NCBI GenBank assembly: GCA_037318855.1
Contig: CP134874.1
Location: 1,922,598-1,986,597 of the forward strand
Length of the DNA: 64,000 bases
Direction: 5' to 3'
Source of the DNA: Candidatus Sedimenticola sp. (ex Thyasira tokunagai)
Lineage (GTDB): Bacteria; Pseudomonadota; Gammaproteobacteria; Chromatiales; Chromatiaceae
Part shown: positions 52,024 to 61,974 of the stretch, in pieces
How the letters are laid out: the number at the start of each line of letters is the position of its first letter
How positions within the stretch are numbered: position 1 is the first letter of the stretch
Notes under the pieces: generated by a model
The model's database searches: none
What the model saw: the letters and a program-made list of their open reading frames with translations, nothing else
Told to the model about the DNA's origin: nothing
Program-made: the position numbers and the translations under genes

Positions 52024-52500
52024 ATGCGAATTGGTCACGGATATGATGCCCATCGCTTTGCTGCCGGTCGGCGCTTGGTGCTGGGTGGGGTGGAAATAGA
52101 GCATGAGCTTGGTTTGCTCGCACACTCAGATGGAGACGTGCTGATACACGCGCTCTGCGATGCCTTACTGGGTGCGGCGGGAGAGGGGGATATCGGGCGT
52201 CACTTCCCCGACAGCAGCGACGACTACAAGAATATAGATAGCCGGGTTTTGTTGCGGCAGGTGGTTGACCTGCTTGCCCAACGGGCAATGTCGGTGGGTA
52301 ATGCGGACGTTACAGTGGTGGCACAGGCACCCAAACTATCTCCCCACATAGAGAAGATGCGAGAGATATTGGCCATGGATATGCGGGTCGATCCTTCAAG
52401 GGTAAATATCAAAGCAACCACCACCGAGGGTATGGGTTTTGCCGGTCGTGGTGAGGGGATCGCTTGCTATACCGTGGCACTGCTGGAGGAGCACAGTTGA
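52024..52500 (+). CDS. ispF: 2-C-methyl-D-erythritol 2,4-cyclodiphosphate synthase
   Basis: A 158-residue MEP pathway enzyme. Starts MRIGHGYDAHRF; zinc-binding Asp/His pair in GYDAH, HSDGDVLIHALCDALLGAAG, and the C-terminal KATTTEGMGFAGRGEGIA. I chose ATG at 52024 rather than the upstream frame start (52006), since GGAGAGGG precedes it. Its stop overlaps truD. Confidence 0.96.
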   Translation: MRIGHGYDAHRFAAGRRLVLGGVEIEHELGLLAHSDGDVLIHALCDALLGAAGEGDIGRHFPDSSDDYKNIDSRVLLRQVVDLLAQRAMSVGNADVTVVAQAPKLSPHIEKMREILAMDMRVDPSRVNIKATTTEGMGFAGRGEGIACYTVALLEEHS

Positions 52501-53552
52501 GCGTGGATGACAGCTGTCAGCCTGACCTGTTGATGCCGAAGTTGCCTTACGCATTTGGCGGCCCCTGTGGAAGCGGTCTGATCCGACTGCAGCCAGAAGA
52601 TTTTCTGGTGGATGAGATCACTGTGGTGGAACCGGATGGTGAAGGAGAGCATCTGCTGTTGCAGATTGAAAAGCGCAACAGTAATACCGAGTGGGTGGCG
52701 GGGCAGCTGGCGAGACATGCTGATGTACCTCGGCGTGATGTGAGTTATGCCGGGCAGAAGGATCGCCATGCGGTGACGCGACAATGGTTCTCCGTGCGCT
52801 TGGCGGGTAAGCCTGAGCCGGATTGGAGACTTCTTGAAACCACGGACTTGAAGATTCTGCAGACCGCCCGCCATGGAAAAAAGTTGCGTATAGGAGTACT
52901 CAAGGGTAACCGGTTTGTCATCAAGGTAAGGGAATATCGTGGAGATGTTGCTGCACTTGAGACCTGCCTCACTCGATTGGCCAAGAAGGGGATGCCCAAC
53001 TATTATGGCGAACAGCGCTTTGGTCGGGAGGGTAACAATCTGGCCTCAGCCGCTGCGCTGTTTCGCGGTGAGCTGAAACGATTGAAGCGACAGAAGCGCG
53101 GCATCTATCTCTCAGCTGCACGTTCACTGCTTTTTAATCGGGTAGTGGCGGCACGGGTGGCAGCGGGAACATGGGATACGCCTTTGGTGGGAGAGCGGAT
53201 GATTCTGGCGGGCAGCCAGAGCAGTTTTCTTGCGAGCGAGATCGATGAAGATATTCTCAGGCGTTGCCGTACTATGGACATACACACCTCGGCACCTCTC
53301 TGGGGCAAAGGGGATGTGATGACGTCGGGTGTTGTGGCTGAGCTGGAAGCTCAAGAACTTGCTGCTGATGGGCTGTTTCGAGAGGGATTGGAACGGTTTG
53401 GATTGAAGATGGAGCGGCGTGCCATGAGGGCGGCGGTGAACGATCTGCAGTGGGATATCAAGGGAGATCAACTGATTCTGCAGTTCAGCCTGTCGAAAGG
53501 AAGCTTTGCCACTTCTCTATTACGTGAGTGTATCGATTACCGTCTGCCATAA
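52497..53552 (+). CDS. truD: tRNA pseudouridine(13) synthase
   Basis: A 351-residue TruD enzyme that makes pseudouridine 13 in tRNA. The catalytic aspartate is in VSYAGQKDRHAVTRQWFSV; NYYGEQRFGREGNNL and the later TRUD insert also match. Start is uncertain: TTG at 52497 has GGAGGAG at 52485-52491 and a 4-nt overlap with the ispF stop; GTG at 52503 is two codons downstream. Convergent overlap of 16 bp with the Smr gene. Confidence 0.93.
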   Translation: MSVDDSCQPDLLMPKLPYAFGGPCGSGLIRLQPEDFLVDEITVVEPDGEGEHLLLQIEKRNSNTEWVAGQLARHADVPRRDVSYAGQKDRHAVTRQWFSVRLAGKPEPDWRLLETTDLKILQTARHGKKLRIGVLKGNRFVIKVREYRGDVAALETCLTRLAKKGMPNYYGEQRFGREGNNLASAAALFRGELKRLKRQKRGIYLSAARSLLFNRVVAARVAAGTWDTPLVGERMILAGSQSSFLASEIDEDILRRCRTMDIHTSAPLWGKGDVMTSGVVAELEAQELAADGLFREGLERFGLKMERRAMRAAVNDLQWDIKGDQLILQFSLSKGSFATSLLRECIDYRLP

Positions 53553-54106
53553 GTATGCTCATCGGCCACACCTTTTCTCGACAGCAGCACATAGGTTGCG
53601 CCGGTACCGCCGTCAAAGCGCGGTGCTGAGCAGAAGGCAAGGACCTCGTCCCGCTGTCGCAACCACTGATTGACCTTCTGTTTCAGTATCGGTTGCTGTC
53701 CTTCGGAGCCGATCCCCTTGCCGTGGATGATCTGAATCACCCGTAGTCGGTGCCTGCGGGCATGGGTCAGGAATCCAGCCAGGGCGGAGCGTGCCTCGAC
53801 CACCCGCAAGCCGTGAAGATCGACCATATCCTGAGGCGGTATACGACCTCGCTGTAGATCCTGGAATAGGCGGTTCTGAATTCCTGGACGGACAAACAGC
53901 AACTCTTCCCCTGTCTCCAGGTGCAGATCGACAAAATCATCCTCTTTTACTTCATCTGTGACCCGGGGGTTGGGTGGCAGAGGATGGGGTTTCAGTGACT
54001 TTTTAAATGGCGCCTGCCGGTCGTGATCGTGGCGCACAGCACTCTCCATCTCTTTATGGAAGAGGGTGATGTCATCATTTCTGTTACTCTCTTTTCTATT
54101 GCTCAT
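53537..54106 (-). CDS. Smr-domain protein (SmrA/SmrB-like)
   Basis: A 189-residue protein with a charged N-terminal part and a C-terminal Smr domain: MVDLHGLRVVEARSALAGFL, RVIQIIHGKGIG and FDGGTGATYVLL. SmrB in E. coli is a nuclease that cuts mRNA at collided ribosomes. The DLHG and HGKG motifs needed for that are present. The long linker is typical of proteobacterial SmrA/B. Divergent from surE; the 3' end overlaps truD. Confidence 0.85.
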   Translation of the reverse strand: MSNRKESNRNDDITLFHKEMESAVRHDHDRQAPFKKSLKPHPLPPNPRVTDEVKEDDFVDLHLETGEELLFVRPGIQNRLFQDLQRGRIPPQDMVDLHGLRVVEARSALAGFLTHARRHRLRVIQIIHGKGIGSEGQQPILKQKVNQWLRQRDEVLAFCSAPRFDGGTGATYVLLSRKGVADEHTYGRR

Positions 54107-54227
54107 GGTCTATATCCTGTCGTACCGATTATACCAGTAGCTGAGGTGCGGATCAGGATGAGTCTGAGCGCTGTTTCCAGTATAGTTTGCACCTTGAGAG
54201 ATAGAACTGGAATAAGCACCACTGGGC

Positions 54228-54980
54228 ATGAGAATTTTACTAAGTAATGATGATGGTTATCAGGCCCCCGGCCTGAGCGCCCTGGCCGAGGGCCTGTCAC
54301 AACTGGCGGATATCACCGTGGTGGCACCGGAACGAAATCGCAGTGGTGCCAGCAATTCGCTGACACTTGAATACCCACTTCGGGCTGAACGGACCGAAAA
54401 TGGTTTTATTTGTGTCGACGGTACGCCTACGGACTGCGTCCATCTGGCGATCACCGGCCTGCTGGAGAGTGAACCGGACATGGTGATTGCAGGGATTAAC
54501 TCCGGTGCCAATCTGGGAGATGATGTGCTCTATTCAGGTACTGTTGCTGCTGCTACCGAGGGTAGATTTCTCGGCTATCCGGCAATTGCCCTGTCGATGA
54601 ATGATCATAATCCTCATCACTATGATACCGGTGCCAGAGTGGCTGCGGAGTTGGTTTCACACTTGCAGAGTGAACCGTTGGCAGCGGACACTATCATTAA
54701 TGTCAATATCCCCGACCTTCCCTATGAGAAACTTAAGGGCTACCAGGTGACTCGCCTGGGACATCGCCATAAGGCGGAGCCGGTGGTTAAGAGCACCGAT
54801 CCACGAGGGAGGATCATCTACTGGGTAGGGCCGGCGGGGCTGGAACAGGATGCAGGTCCCGGTACCGATTTTCATGCGATACGTGAGGGCTATGTCTCGG
54901 TTACTCCGTTACAGATCGATCTGACCCGTCACTCGGCCCTGGAAAAACTGGGTGATTGGTTGAGCAGGATGCCACAATGA
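54228..54980 (+). CDS. surE: 5'/3'-nucleotidase SurE
   Basis: A 250-residue metal-dependent nucleotidase active on nucleoside monophosphates, induced in stationary phase. [16 protein letters not shown] gives the metal-binding Asp pair; [15 protein letters not shown] and [27 protein letters not shown] follow. First of surE-pcm-nlpD-rpoS, the stress-survival cluster. Confidence 0.96.
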   Translation: MRILLSNDDGYQAPGLSALAEGLSQLADITVVAPERNRSGASNSLTLEYPLRAERTENGFICVDGTPTDCVHLAITGLLESEPDMVIAGINSGANLGDDVLYSGTVAAATEGRFLGYPAIALSMNDHNPHHYDTGARVAAELVSHLQSEPLAADTIINVNIPDLPYEKLKGYQVTRLGHRHKAEPVVKSTDPRGRIIYWVGPAGLEQDAGPGTDFHAIREGYVSVTPLQIDLTRHSALEKLGDWLSRMPQ

Positions 54981-55639
54981 TCAATGCTCAGTATCGTGGT
55001 ATCGGTATGACCTCTTCTCGCACCCGGGAGCGGCTGGTCCAGCGGTTACGGGATGAGGGTATCGTCAATAACGACGTACTAAACACAGTACGCAGCACAC
55101 CACGACACATCTTTGTCGATGAGGCCTTAGCGAGCCGTGCCTACGAAGATACTGCGCTCCCTATCGGTCACGGTCAGACCATTTCACAACCCTATATCGT
55201 TGCACGTATGACGGAACTGCTGCTGGAGGGTGGTCCACTCGATACAGTGCTGGAGATCGGTACCGGCTCGGGATACCAGACCGCCATTCTTGCTCAACTG
55301 GTGAAGCGTGTTTACAGTGTCGAACGGATTGCAGCGCTGCAGAAGCAGGCGCACAGCCGTTTTCAATCTTTGGGGTTAAGAAATATTCGCCTTCGCCACA
55401 GTGACGGTGGCATGGGGATTCCGGAGTACGGACCCTTTGACGGCATTTTAGTGACAGCCGCCCCTGAGGGTATTCCAAGGGCACTGGTTGATCAGCTCAA
55501 GCCGGGTGGACGTATGGTTCTGCCCATTGGATTGCGTAGTGAGCAGGTGCTGGTGAGAGTGACCCGTACGGCTACAGGTTATGATAAGGAGCTGTTGGAA
55601 CAAGTAGTCTTTGTTCCACTTCTGGGGGGGGTATTGTAA
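54977..55639 (+). CDS. pcm: Protein-L-isoaspartate O-methyltransferase
   Basis: A 220-residue methyltransferase that repairs isoaspartate in aged proteins. The SAM site reads [18 protein letters not shown]; the family-specific [17 protein letters not shown] and VPLLGGVL end are present. The ATG at 54977 overlaps the surE stop by 4 nt; an upstream TTG (54956) is less likely. Cotranslated with surE. Confidence 0.95.
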   Translation: MINAQYRGIGMTSSRTRERLVQRLRDEGIVNNDVLNTVRSTPRHIFVDEALASRAYEDTALPIGHGQTISQPYIVARMTELLLEGGPLDTVLEIGTGSGYQTAILAQLVKRVYSVERIAALQKQAHSRFQSLGLRNIRLRHSDGGMGIPEYGPFDGILVTAAPEGIPRALVDQLKPGGRMVLPIGLRSEQVLVRVTRTATGYDKELLEQVVFVPLLGGVL

Positions 55640-56217
55640 TGCGGCTCTTTTCCCATCTCTACGCAAGGGTGATGCAGTGGGCACGGCACCGCCACGCTTC
55701 CCGCTACCTTGCCGGGCTGAGTTTTGCTGAATCCTCCTTTTTCCCGATTCCTCCTGATGTGATGCTGGCACCAATGGCGTTGGCTAATCCCGCCAGAGCA
55801 TGGAATTTGGCCGCATTAACCACCGTTGCCTCCGTGATTGGCGGCCTGCTGGGTTACCTTATTGGCCTATTCGCTTTTGACCTGGTTGAGCCACTACTTC
55901 AGGATGGTGGTTATTATCCCAAGTACTTGTCGGCAAAGAACTGGTTTGATGAGTGGGGTTTTTGGGCTATTTTTGTTGCAGGTTTCTCTCCCATCCCCTA
56001 TAAAGTTTTTACCATCACCGCCGGTGTGATCTCAATGGCATTGCTGCCATTTGTCCTCGCCTCTTTCATTGGGCGTGGAGCCCGTTTCTTTTTGGTGGCC
56101 GCGCTGATGGCTTGGGGCGGCGAGAAGATGGAGGTCGTGCTGAAAAAGTATATCGACCTGATTGGTTGGCTAATGGTGCTGTTGGTGGCGGCTGCCATCG
56201 TGATCAGTAAGCTATAG
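55639..56217 (+). CDS. YqaA-like DedA/SNARE-associated membrane protein
   Basis: A 192-residue polytopic inner-membrane protein with four to five hydrophobic segments. Motifs: SFAESSFFPIPPDVMLAPMALANP, with the conserved prolines, GLLGYLIGLF and FSPIPYKVFTITAGV, typical of the YqaA branch of the VTT/DedA family, linked to lipid or membrane homeostasis. The start overlaps the pcm stop (TAATG at 55637-55641). Same place as in other gammaproteobacterial surE-pcm-nlpD regions. Confidence 0.85.
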   Translation: MRLFSHLYARVMQWARHRHASRYLAGLSFAESSFFPIPPDVMLAPMALANPARAWNLAALTTVASVIGGLLGYLIGLFAFDLVEPLLQDGGYYPKYLSAKNWFDEWGFWAIFVAGFSPIPYKVFTITAGVISMALLPFVLASFIGRGARFFLVAALMAWGGEKMEVVLKKYIDLIGWLMVLLVAAAIVISKL

Positions 56218-56229
56218 GAACAGGGTGTA

Positions 56230-57126
56230 ATGCGGAGGTACGATTCGCTGGACACAAGACCAAATCGTAGCCCTCTGCGCCGCAGTCCTCACTGCGTAAC
56301 AATCGTCTCCCTCGCTTTTGTGCTTGTCGTGATCGGATGCAGCCTCTTTCTTACCGCCTGTAGCCCACCCGTGCGAGCACCTGTGGTCTCCAGAGAGAAA
56401 ACCACAGTAAAACCGCCTTCCAAGCCGACGTACTACCGGGTGGTGAAGGGCGATACACTCTACTCTATCTCCTGGCGCTTTGGCTTTGCCCACCATAGCT
56501 TGGCAAGATGGAACGGTATCCCCTCACCCTACACCATCTACCCGGGACAGAAGCTACGCCTGTTACCACTAAGGGGTGCTTCTTCGAAAAGAGCCGCAGA
56601 AAAGTCGATAGCTAAAGGTCGTTCCATCTCTCAGGGTAAAACCACAACAGCCACGAAAAAGAGACAGAGCTATTCTCCCCCTAATCGTAGTAAAAACCCT
56701 ACTAAAATCACCCAAAAACAGCCAAACAGGAAAAAACCTCAAGAATTATTAAAGTTAAGCTGGGGTTGGCCGACACGGGGTACGTTAGTGCAGCGTTTCG
56801 TTAAGGGCGATTCGTTGCGGAAGGGAGTCAAGTTGCGGGGAAGTGTGAGTCAGCAGATAAAGGCGGCTGAAGCAGGAAAAGTGGTTTATGCGGGAAGCGG
56901 GCTGGTGGGTTACGGTCGCTTGATTATCATCAAGCATAACAAAAGCTACCTAAGCGCTTATGGGCTAAATAGAAGGATTCTGGTGAAGGAGGGTGATCAG
57001 GTGTCCAAGGGCACGAGTATCGCCGAGATGGGAGAGGACGGAAGTGGTAACGCCCAACTCCATTTTGAAATTCGCCGTAATGGGGCCCCTGTTAATCCGT
57101 TGGCACTACTGCCTCGTCATAACTGA
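56230..57126 (+). CDS. nlpD: Lipoprotein NlpD, murein hydrolase activator
   Basis: A 298-residue outer-membrane lipoprotein. Lipobox LTAC ends a signal sequence around residue 42. One LysM domain (VVKGDTLYSISWRFGFAHHS, YPGQKLRLLP), a Lys/Ser-rich linker, then a degenerate LytM/M23 domain (GYGRLIIIKHN, VNPLALLPR) whose zinc-ligand motif reads QLHFEIR instead of LHxH, as in NlpD and EnvC. It activates amidases at septation. 46 bp before rpoS; in E. coli this gene contains the main rpoS promoter. Confidence 0.92.
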   Translation: MRRYDSLDTRPNRSPLRRSPHCVTIVSLAFVLVVIGCSLFLTACSPPVRAPVVSREKTTVKPPSKPTYYRVVKGDTLYSISWRFGFAHHSLARWNGIPSPYTIYPGQKLRLLPLRGASSKRAAEKSIAKGRSISQGKTTTATKKRQSYSPPNRSKNPTKITQKQPNRKKPQELLKLSWGWPTRGTLVQRFVKGDSLRKGVKLRGSVSQQIKAAEAGKVVYAGSGLVGYGRLIIIKHNKSYLSAYGLNRRILVKEGDQVSKGTSIAEMGEDGSGNAQLHFEIRRNGAPVNPLALLPRHN

Positions 57127-57172
57127 GTCGTTGTCTGAACTCACGGATGGTTTTTAAGAGGGAATAAATAAA

Positions 57173-58183
57173 ATGGCAAGAAGTCAGGTTAGTGAGTTGT
57201 GTATGGATGACGAGATAGATACATCTTCTAAAAAGAAACGGAAAAGTACGACCGCAGTTAAGCAGGTCGCCCCTGCCAAGAAGGCTGTTAAAAAGCCGTT
57301 GAAAACCGATCCCACACCCATTCCCGCCGCATCAAAATATCAGTCGGCCGCACAGATGGATGCAACCCGTCTCTATTTGAGCGAAATTGGCAACGCCAAG
57401 CTGCTTACTGCAGAGGAAGAGGTCTACTTTTCCCGACTGGCTCAGAAAGGTGATGTCCCCTCCCGGCAGCGGATGATTGAGAGCAATCTTCGTTTGGTAG
57501 TTAAAATCTCCCGTCGCTATATGAACCGAGGTCTGGCACTGCTCGATTTGATCGAAGAGGGTAATCTGGGTCTGATTCGGGCGGTTGAAAAGTTTGATCC
57601 TGAAAAAGGCTTCCGTTTCTCCACCTACGCCACTTGGTGGATACGTCAAACAATCGAGCGGGCGATCATGAATCAGACCCGTACCATTCGATTGCCAATC
57701 CATATTGTCAAAGAGATCAATGTCTATCTAAGAGCCGCCCGTAGACTGGCCCAGACACTCGATCATGAACCTTCAGCAGAAGAGATCGCTGACCTGCTGG
57801 ATAAACCGATCGGCGAAGTGAAACGGATGTTGGGACTCAATGAAAGGATTACATCGGTTGATACCCCCTTTGGTAAGGAAGCGGATAAACCACTGCTTGA
57901 TACCATTGCCGATAAGAAGACCAAAGATCCTACAGTCAATATCCAGAATGATGGGCTGAATGCCAATCTGGATGAGTGGCTCAGTAAACTGAATGATAAA
58001 CAGCGTGAAGTTGTTGAGCGTCGCTTTGGACTTCATGGCTACGAGAACTCAACCCTTGAGCAGGTGGCCAATGAACTGGGTGTGACCCGTGAGCGGGTAC
58101 GGCAGATTCAGATGGATGCACTGAAGCGGTTGCGGGTGATTCTTGAAAAAGATGGTTTTTCTGTGGAAACTATCTTTAAATAG
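57173..58183 (+). CDS. rpoS: RNA polymerase sigma factor RpoS
   Basis: A 336-residue stationary-phase/general-stress sigma factor. Lys-rich N-terminal region ([14 protein letters not shown]), then [20 protein letters not shown] (1.2), [54 protein letters not shown] (region 2 - full span of residues about 105-160) and region 4 [27 protein letters not shown] precedes the ATG. The spaced nlpD-rpoS pair is conserved in gammaproteobacteria. Confidence 0.96.
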   Translation: MARSQVSELCMDDEIDTSSKKKRKSTTAVKQVAPAKKAVKKPLKTDPTPIPAASKYQSAAQMDATRLYLSEIGNAKLLTAEEEVYFSRLAQKGDVPSRQRMIESNLRLVVKISRRYMNRGLALLDLIEEGNLGLIRAVEKFDPEKGFRFSTYATWWIRQTIERAIMNQTRTIRLPIHIVKEINVYLRAARRLAQTLDHEPSAEEIADLLDKPIGEVKRMLGLNERITSVDTPFGKEADKPLLDTIADKKTKDPTVNIQNDGLNANLDEWLSKLNDKQREVVERRFGLHGYENSTLEQVANELGVTRERVRQIQMDALKRLRVILEKDGFSVETIFK

Positions 58184-58371
58184 GATTCGCCTGTGGATTC
58201 TCAGTGAACCTTGTCAAATTGTGGGTGAATAGACACATCAAAGCCGGCATGAGGCTTATGTGAAACTCTTTTTTTCTATTTTTTCCCCCTCCATGGACCC
58301 AATTAAAGTGTGATGAGTTCCCCCCGGGGGGGAATTCTGGCAAAATCCCTACTAAATTTGTCAATTTACTC

Positions 58372-59130
58372 TTGGTCAACATTGTGTCTAGTCGAGCGAA
58401 GCTACATCTCTGCACCACCCCAGAATCCTCCATACCCGCAGAGGTTGCCTGTGATCTTTGTGGCTTGGATCCTATGTGTTCGGTACTTGAGTACGGCGAG
58501 AATGAGCAAATAATGCCGGAAGGGGTTCTACTCCTGCGTCGGCCGGTGTCGCGTGGGGAGACAATATTTCGTAAGGATGATCCCTTCCGCTCAATCTTTG
58601 CGGTCAAGTCCGGCTCATTCAAAACCTATGTTCCAAAATCTGACCGTGGTGACCAGGTGGTGGGTTTCCAGCTTGTTGGTGAGCTTATTGGTTCCGAAGG
58701 GCTGGCCAGTGAGTTCTATCCCTTTACCGCCAGGGCGCTGGAGGAGAGTTGCGTCTGTGAACTTCGGCTAAGCAGACTGACAGAGACCGATTGCGACATG
58801 GAAAAGCTTCAGCAGGGCATCATCCAACTGCTTGGCAGTGAAGTTGCGTTCAACCATGAAATAATCTCATCACTGGTACACCAGGGGGCGGATCAGCGTA
58901 TCGCCGGTTTTCTGCTGAGCCTGTCCCAACGGCTGGAAAGACGGGGGATGCAGCAGAAATCCATGCGCCTATCCATGTCCAGGGGCGATATCGGCAACTA
59001 CCTCGGTTTAGCGAGCGAGACAGTGAGCAGAATATTGACTAAACTGCAGAAGTCCGGATCTATTCGCCTCCAGCACAAAAACCTGGAGATAATCGATAGA
59101 GCTGCACTGGCGGAACTTGCTGACATCTGA
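58372..59130 (+). CDS. Second FNR-like Crp/Fnr regulator
   Basis: A 252-residue Crp/Fnr protein. Cys27, Cys30 and Cys36 (CDLCGLDPMC, C-x2-C-x5-C) plus Cys127 or Cys129 (ESCVCEL) match the FNR cluster ligands; the recognition helix has ETVSR, the FNR-type contacts. So it probably also senses oxygen and may read FNR-like sites. It is clearly diverged from the gene at 44790. Start uncertain: TTG 58372 or GTG 58384; no good ribosome site. Upstream lies a C6G7 palindrome at 58320-58332. Followed by a small membrane-protein gene. Confidence 0.88.
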   Translation: MVNIVSSRAKLHLCTTPESSIPAEVACDLCGLDPMCSVLEYGENEQIMPEGVLLLRRPVSRGETIFRKDDPFRSIFAVKSGSFKTYVPKSDRGDQVVGFQLVGELIGSEGLASEFYPFTARALEESCVCELRLSRLTETDCDMEKLQQGIIQLLGSEVAFNHEIISSLVHQGADQRIAGFLLSLSQRLERRGMQQKSMRLSMSRGDIGNYLGLASETVSRILTKLQKSGSIRLQHKNLEIIDRAALAELADI

Positions 59131-59149
59131 CGGGTTAATAGATAGCTGA

Positions 59150-59350
59150 ATGATGAGTGATTCCTTGCAAAAATGCGGATTTTGTCGATTTATGCGCGGC
59201 TTGGCATTCAGTGCTATTGGTGCCGGTATCGCCGGTTACACTGCGCTGGGCATGGGATTTGATCGCGAGGATGCAATGATTGCAGCTTTTTTTGGTGCTT
59301 TTGCTCTGGTTATCCTGTTGACGCCAAAGAAGCGTCATGGAAGTCGTTGA
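59150..59350 (+). CDS. Small membrane protein
   Basis: A 66-residue protein with a CGFC pair and one or two hydrophobic segments (GLAFSAIGAGIAGYTALGMG, then AFFGAFALVILLTP), ending basic (KKRHGSR). No family recognised. It begins 19 bp after the second fnr-like gene on the same strand, so it is probably cotranscribed. Two close ATGs at 59150 and 59153. The cysteine pair beside an oxygen-sensor gene is noted without assigning function. Confidence 0.6.
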   Translation: MMSDSLQKCGFCRFMRGLAFSAIGAGIAGYTALGMGFDREDAMIAAFFGAFALVILLTPKKRHGSR

Positions 59351-59453
59351 CCTTCATTATTACCCGCAAATCGCTCCCCTATTGGGTAACCTCCACCAAG
59401 TGCATACACAGTACTCTGCTGAATAAGCGCAAGTCCTATATGGCTGGATCCTA

Positions 59454-61967
59454 ATGTCTGGTCAGGAACACCTTCCAATAAACCAAGTCCTTCCCGAGTT
59501 GAAATCCGCCTTGGTGGATGTCAATGCGGTGGTGCTTTCGGCACCTCCCGGCTCCGGCAAAACCACCTTGGTACCCCTTAAGCTACTGGATGAGCCTTGG
59601 CTGCAGGGCAGAATTCTGATGCTTGAGCCTCGCCGTCTTGCAGCCAGAGCCTCGGCCGCTCGTATGTCCCAGTTACTGGGTGAGAAGCTGGGTGAGACGG
59701 TAGGTTACCGGGTGCGTTTTGATAGCTGTGTCTCTAACAAGACCCGAATCGAGGTAGTGACCGAGGGTATTCTTACCCGGCGGTTACAGCAGGATCCCGA
59801 TCTGAAGGGTGTCGGTTTGGTGATATTCGATGAATTTCACGAAAGGAGCCTTCAGGCCGATCTGGGGCTGGCGCTGTGCAGCGATATAATGGCCGTTCTA
59901 CGGGATGATCTGCGTCTGCTGGTGATGTCGGCCACCCTCAATATCGAGTCGATCTCCCAGCTGCTGGATGCCCGGGTGGTAACTGGGGAGGGACGCTCAT
60001 ACCCCGTTGAAATTAACTACCTGGACCGCGCGCCTGCGGGTTCCATGGTACAGATCGTGGTGGCTGCTGTTCTCAGGGCACTCAAGCAACAAGAGGGGGA
60101 TATCCTCGTCTTCTTTCCCGGTACAGGTGAAATTCGCAACGCCGAGCGGCTGCTTGGGGAACTGTCGGCAGGCGGGATTGATATCTGCCCACTCTATGGC
60201 GACCTTACCAAGGCGGCCCAGGACCGTGCTATCCAACCCTCGGCCAAAGGTCACAGACGAGTGGTGTTGGCCACGTCCATTGCCGAGACCAGCCTGACCA
60301 TTGAGGGGGTGACTACGGTGGTGGATAGTGGCTGGTCGCGTCTTCCCACCTTTGATCCCAACAGCGGTTTGACCCGTCTGGAGACACAGCGGGTCTCTCT
60401 TGCCTCGGCCGACCAGCGGGCCGGAAGGGCGGGCCGCCTGGGCCCTGGTGTCTGCTATCGGCTCTGGACGCAGGCGGAGCAGAGCCGGTTGGCACCACAC
60501 ACACCACCCGAGATCATGGGCGCTGACCTTGCCCCCCTGGCTCTTGAACTGGCCAACTGGGGAGTGAGTGACCCTTCAACACTGCTGTGGCTGGATGCGC
60601 CCCCCAGAGGGGCTTATGCCCAGGCTACTGATCTTCTGCATGGGCTTGATGCATTAGATGGGGGAGGGCGCATCACTTCCACGGGCCGACGGATGGTCGG
60701 CCTTTCTCTGCATCCCCGCCTGGCACATATGCTTAACTATGCCCGTTTCAGTGGACAACTACCCTTGGCCGCTGACCTTGCGGCACTGCTTTCGGAAAGG
60801 GATCTTCTAAAACGGCGCCGGGGAGAGCCACCGCCTGCGGTGGATATTGAGGAGCGCCTGCAGCTGTTGCAGCTGTGGCGGCGCGAGAGAAAGCGCCTCG
60901 ATACTCGTGGGAATGTGGATGCGGGGGCCTGCGTTCAGATCGATAAGGCAGCCAGGCAGTGGGTGCGTATGGGCGGGACTGCTGTTGGCGAAGAGCGTGA
61001 GCCTCTTTCGCTGGGGGGGCTGTTGAGCCTCGCCTTTCCTGATCGTATCGCCCGGCGTCGTGGCTCCGGCGGCTATCGCCTGGCAGGTGGTCGGGGGGCA
61101 AGCCTACCGGAGGCGGATCGCCTGGTAAGTGAAGAGTATCTTGTGATCGCCGCCCTGGATGCCGGACGAAGCGAGGGCAGGGTATTTCTGGCAGCTGGCA
61201 TCACCCTAGAGGAGATCCGGGCCTTACATCAATCTGCCATCACCACACGGGCTTCGGTGACCTGGCAAGTGGATGCCGGCTCTGTCATCGCCCGGGAAGA
61301 TGAGTGTCTGGGTGAACTCATCCTTTCCAGCCGGCGCTTGCACGAAGTGAGTCCCGAGCTGCAACAGCAGGCACTGCTGGAGGGCATCCGCAGGATGGGG
61401 CTCAAGGCGCTCCCATGGAGCCGTGAAAGTGAGGAGTGGTTGCAGCGACTGCGTTGTCTCAAGCAGTGGCAGCCGGAGGCCGACTGGCCGGATGTCAGCG
61501 AAGAGGCATTATTGGCAAATCTGGAGCTGTGGTTGGCGCCCTGGGTGGAAGGTGTGACTAAAAGGGATCAGCTGAAACGTCTCGATCTCAAATCCATTCT
61601 CGGTTCGATGCTGGACTGGAATCGTCAACAACGAATGGATCGATTGGTCCCGACCCATATCCAGGTGCCAAGCGGCTCGCGTAAGCGCCTTGACTACAGC
61701 AATCGGCAGGCTCCGATCCTGGCGGTAAAACTGCAGGAGATGTTTGGCCTGCAGCAGACACCGACGGTATGCGGTGGCGGGATAAAGGTGATGTTGCATC
61801 TTTTATCACCGGCCCAGCGGCCGATACAGGTCACCCAGGATCTCAGCGGTTTCTGGAAACGCACCTACAGTGAGGTGAAAAAGGAGCTGAAGGGGCGTTA
61901 TCCTAAACACTACTGGCCGGATGACCCGCTTACTGCCCAAGCAACCGCTAGAGTGAGGCCGAAGTAG
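59454..61967 (+). CDS. hrpB: ATP-dependent helicase HrpB
   Basis: A 837-residue DEAH-box helicase. Walker A SAPPGSGKTTLVPL, DEAH-variant DEFHERSLQADL, SAT in VMSATLNIES, motif V/VI LATSIAETSLTIEGV and SADQRAGRAGRLGPG. The C-terminal HrpB domain (LDWNRQQRMDRLVPTHIQVPSGS, YPKHYWPDDP) separates it from HrpA. In E. coli its exact function is unknown. Full length. Convergent with mobA, 7 bp between stops. Confidence 0.95.
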   Translation: MSGQEHLPINQVLPELKSALVDVNAVVLSAPPGSGKTTLVPLKLLDEPWLQGRILMLEPRRLAARASAARMSQLLGEKLGETVGYRVRFDSCVSNKTRIEVVTEGILTRRLQQDPDLKGVGLVIFDEFHERSLQADLGLALCSDIMAVLRDDLRLLVMSATLNIESISQLLDARVVTGEGRSYPVEINYLDRAPAGSMVQIVVAAVLRALKQQEGDILVFFPGTGEIRNAERLLGELSAGGIDICPLYGDLTKAAQDRAIQPSAKGHRRVVLATSIAETSLTIEGVTTVVDSGWSRLPTFDPNSGLTRLETQRVSLASADQRAGRAGRLGPGVCYRLWTQAEQSRLAPHTPPEIMGADLAPLALELANWGVSDPSTLLWLDAPPRGAYAQATDLLHGLDALDGGGRITSTGRRMVGLSLHPRLAHMLNYARFSGQLPLAADLAALLSERDLLKRRRGEPPPAVDIEERLQLLQLWRRERKRLDTRGNVDAGACVQIDKAARQWVRMGGTAVGEEREPLSLGGLLSLAFPDRIARRRGSGGYRLAGGRGASLPEADRLVSEEYLVIAALDAGRSEGRVFLAAGITLEEIRALHQSAITTRASVTWQVDAGSVIAREDECLGELILSSRRLHEVSPELQQQALLEGIRRMGLKALPWSRESEEWLQRLRCLKQWQPEADWPDVSEEALLANLELWLAPWVEGVTKRDQLKRLDLKSILGSMLDWNRQQRMDRLVPTHIQVPSGSRKRLDYSNRQAPILAVKLQEMFGLQQTPTVCGGGIKVMLHLLSPAQRPIQVTQDLSGFWKRTYSEVKKELKGRYPKHYWPDDPLTAQATARVRPK

Positions 61968-61974
61968 CTGAAAT

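Noticed and set aside
58317..58336. C6G7 palindrome before the second FNR-like gene as operator
   Set aside because: Only a simple homopolymer palindrome; it matches no known site.
58176..58622. 148-codon minus-strand frame after rpoS
   Set aside because: Overlaps the start of the FNR-like gene antisense; no family features.
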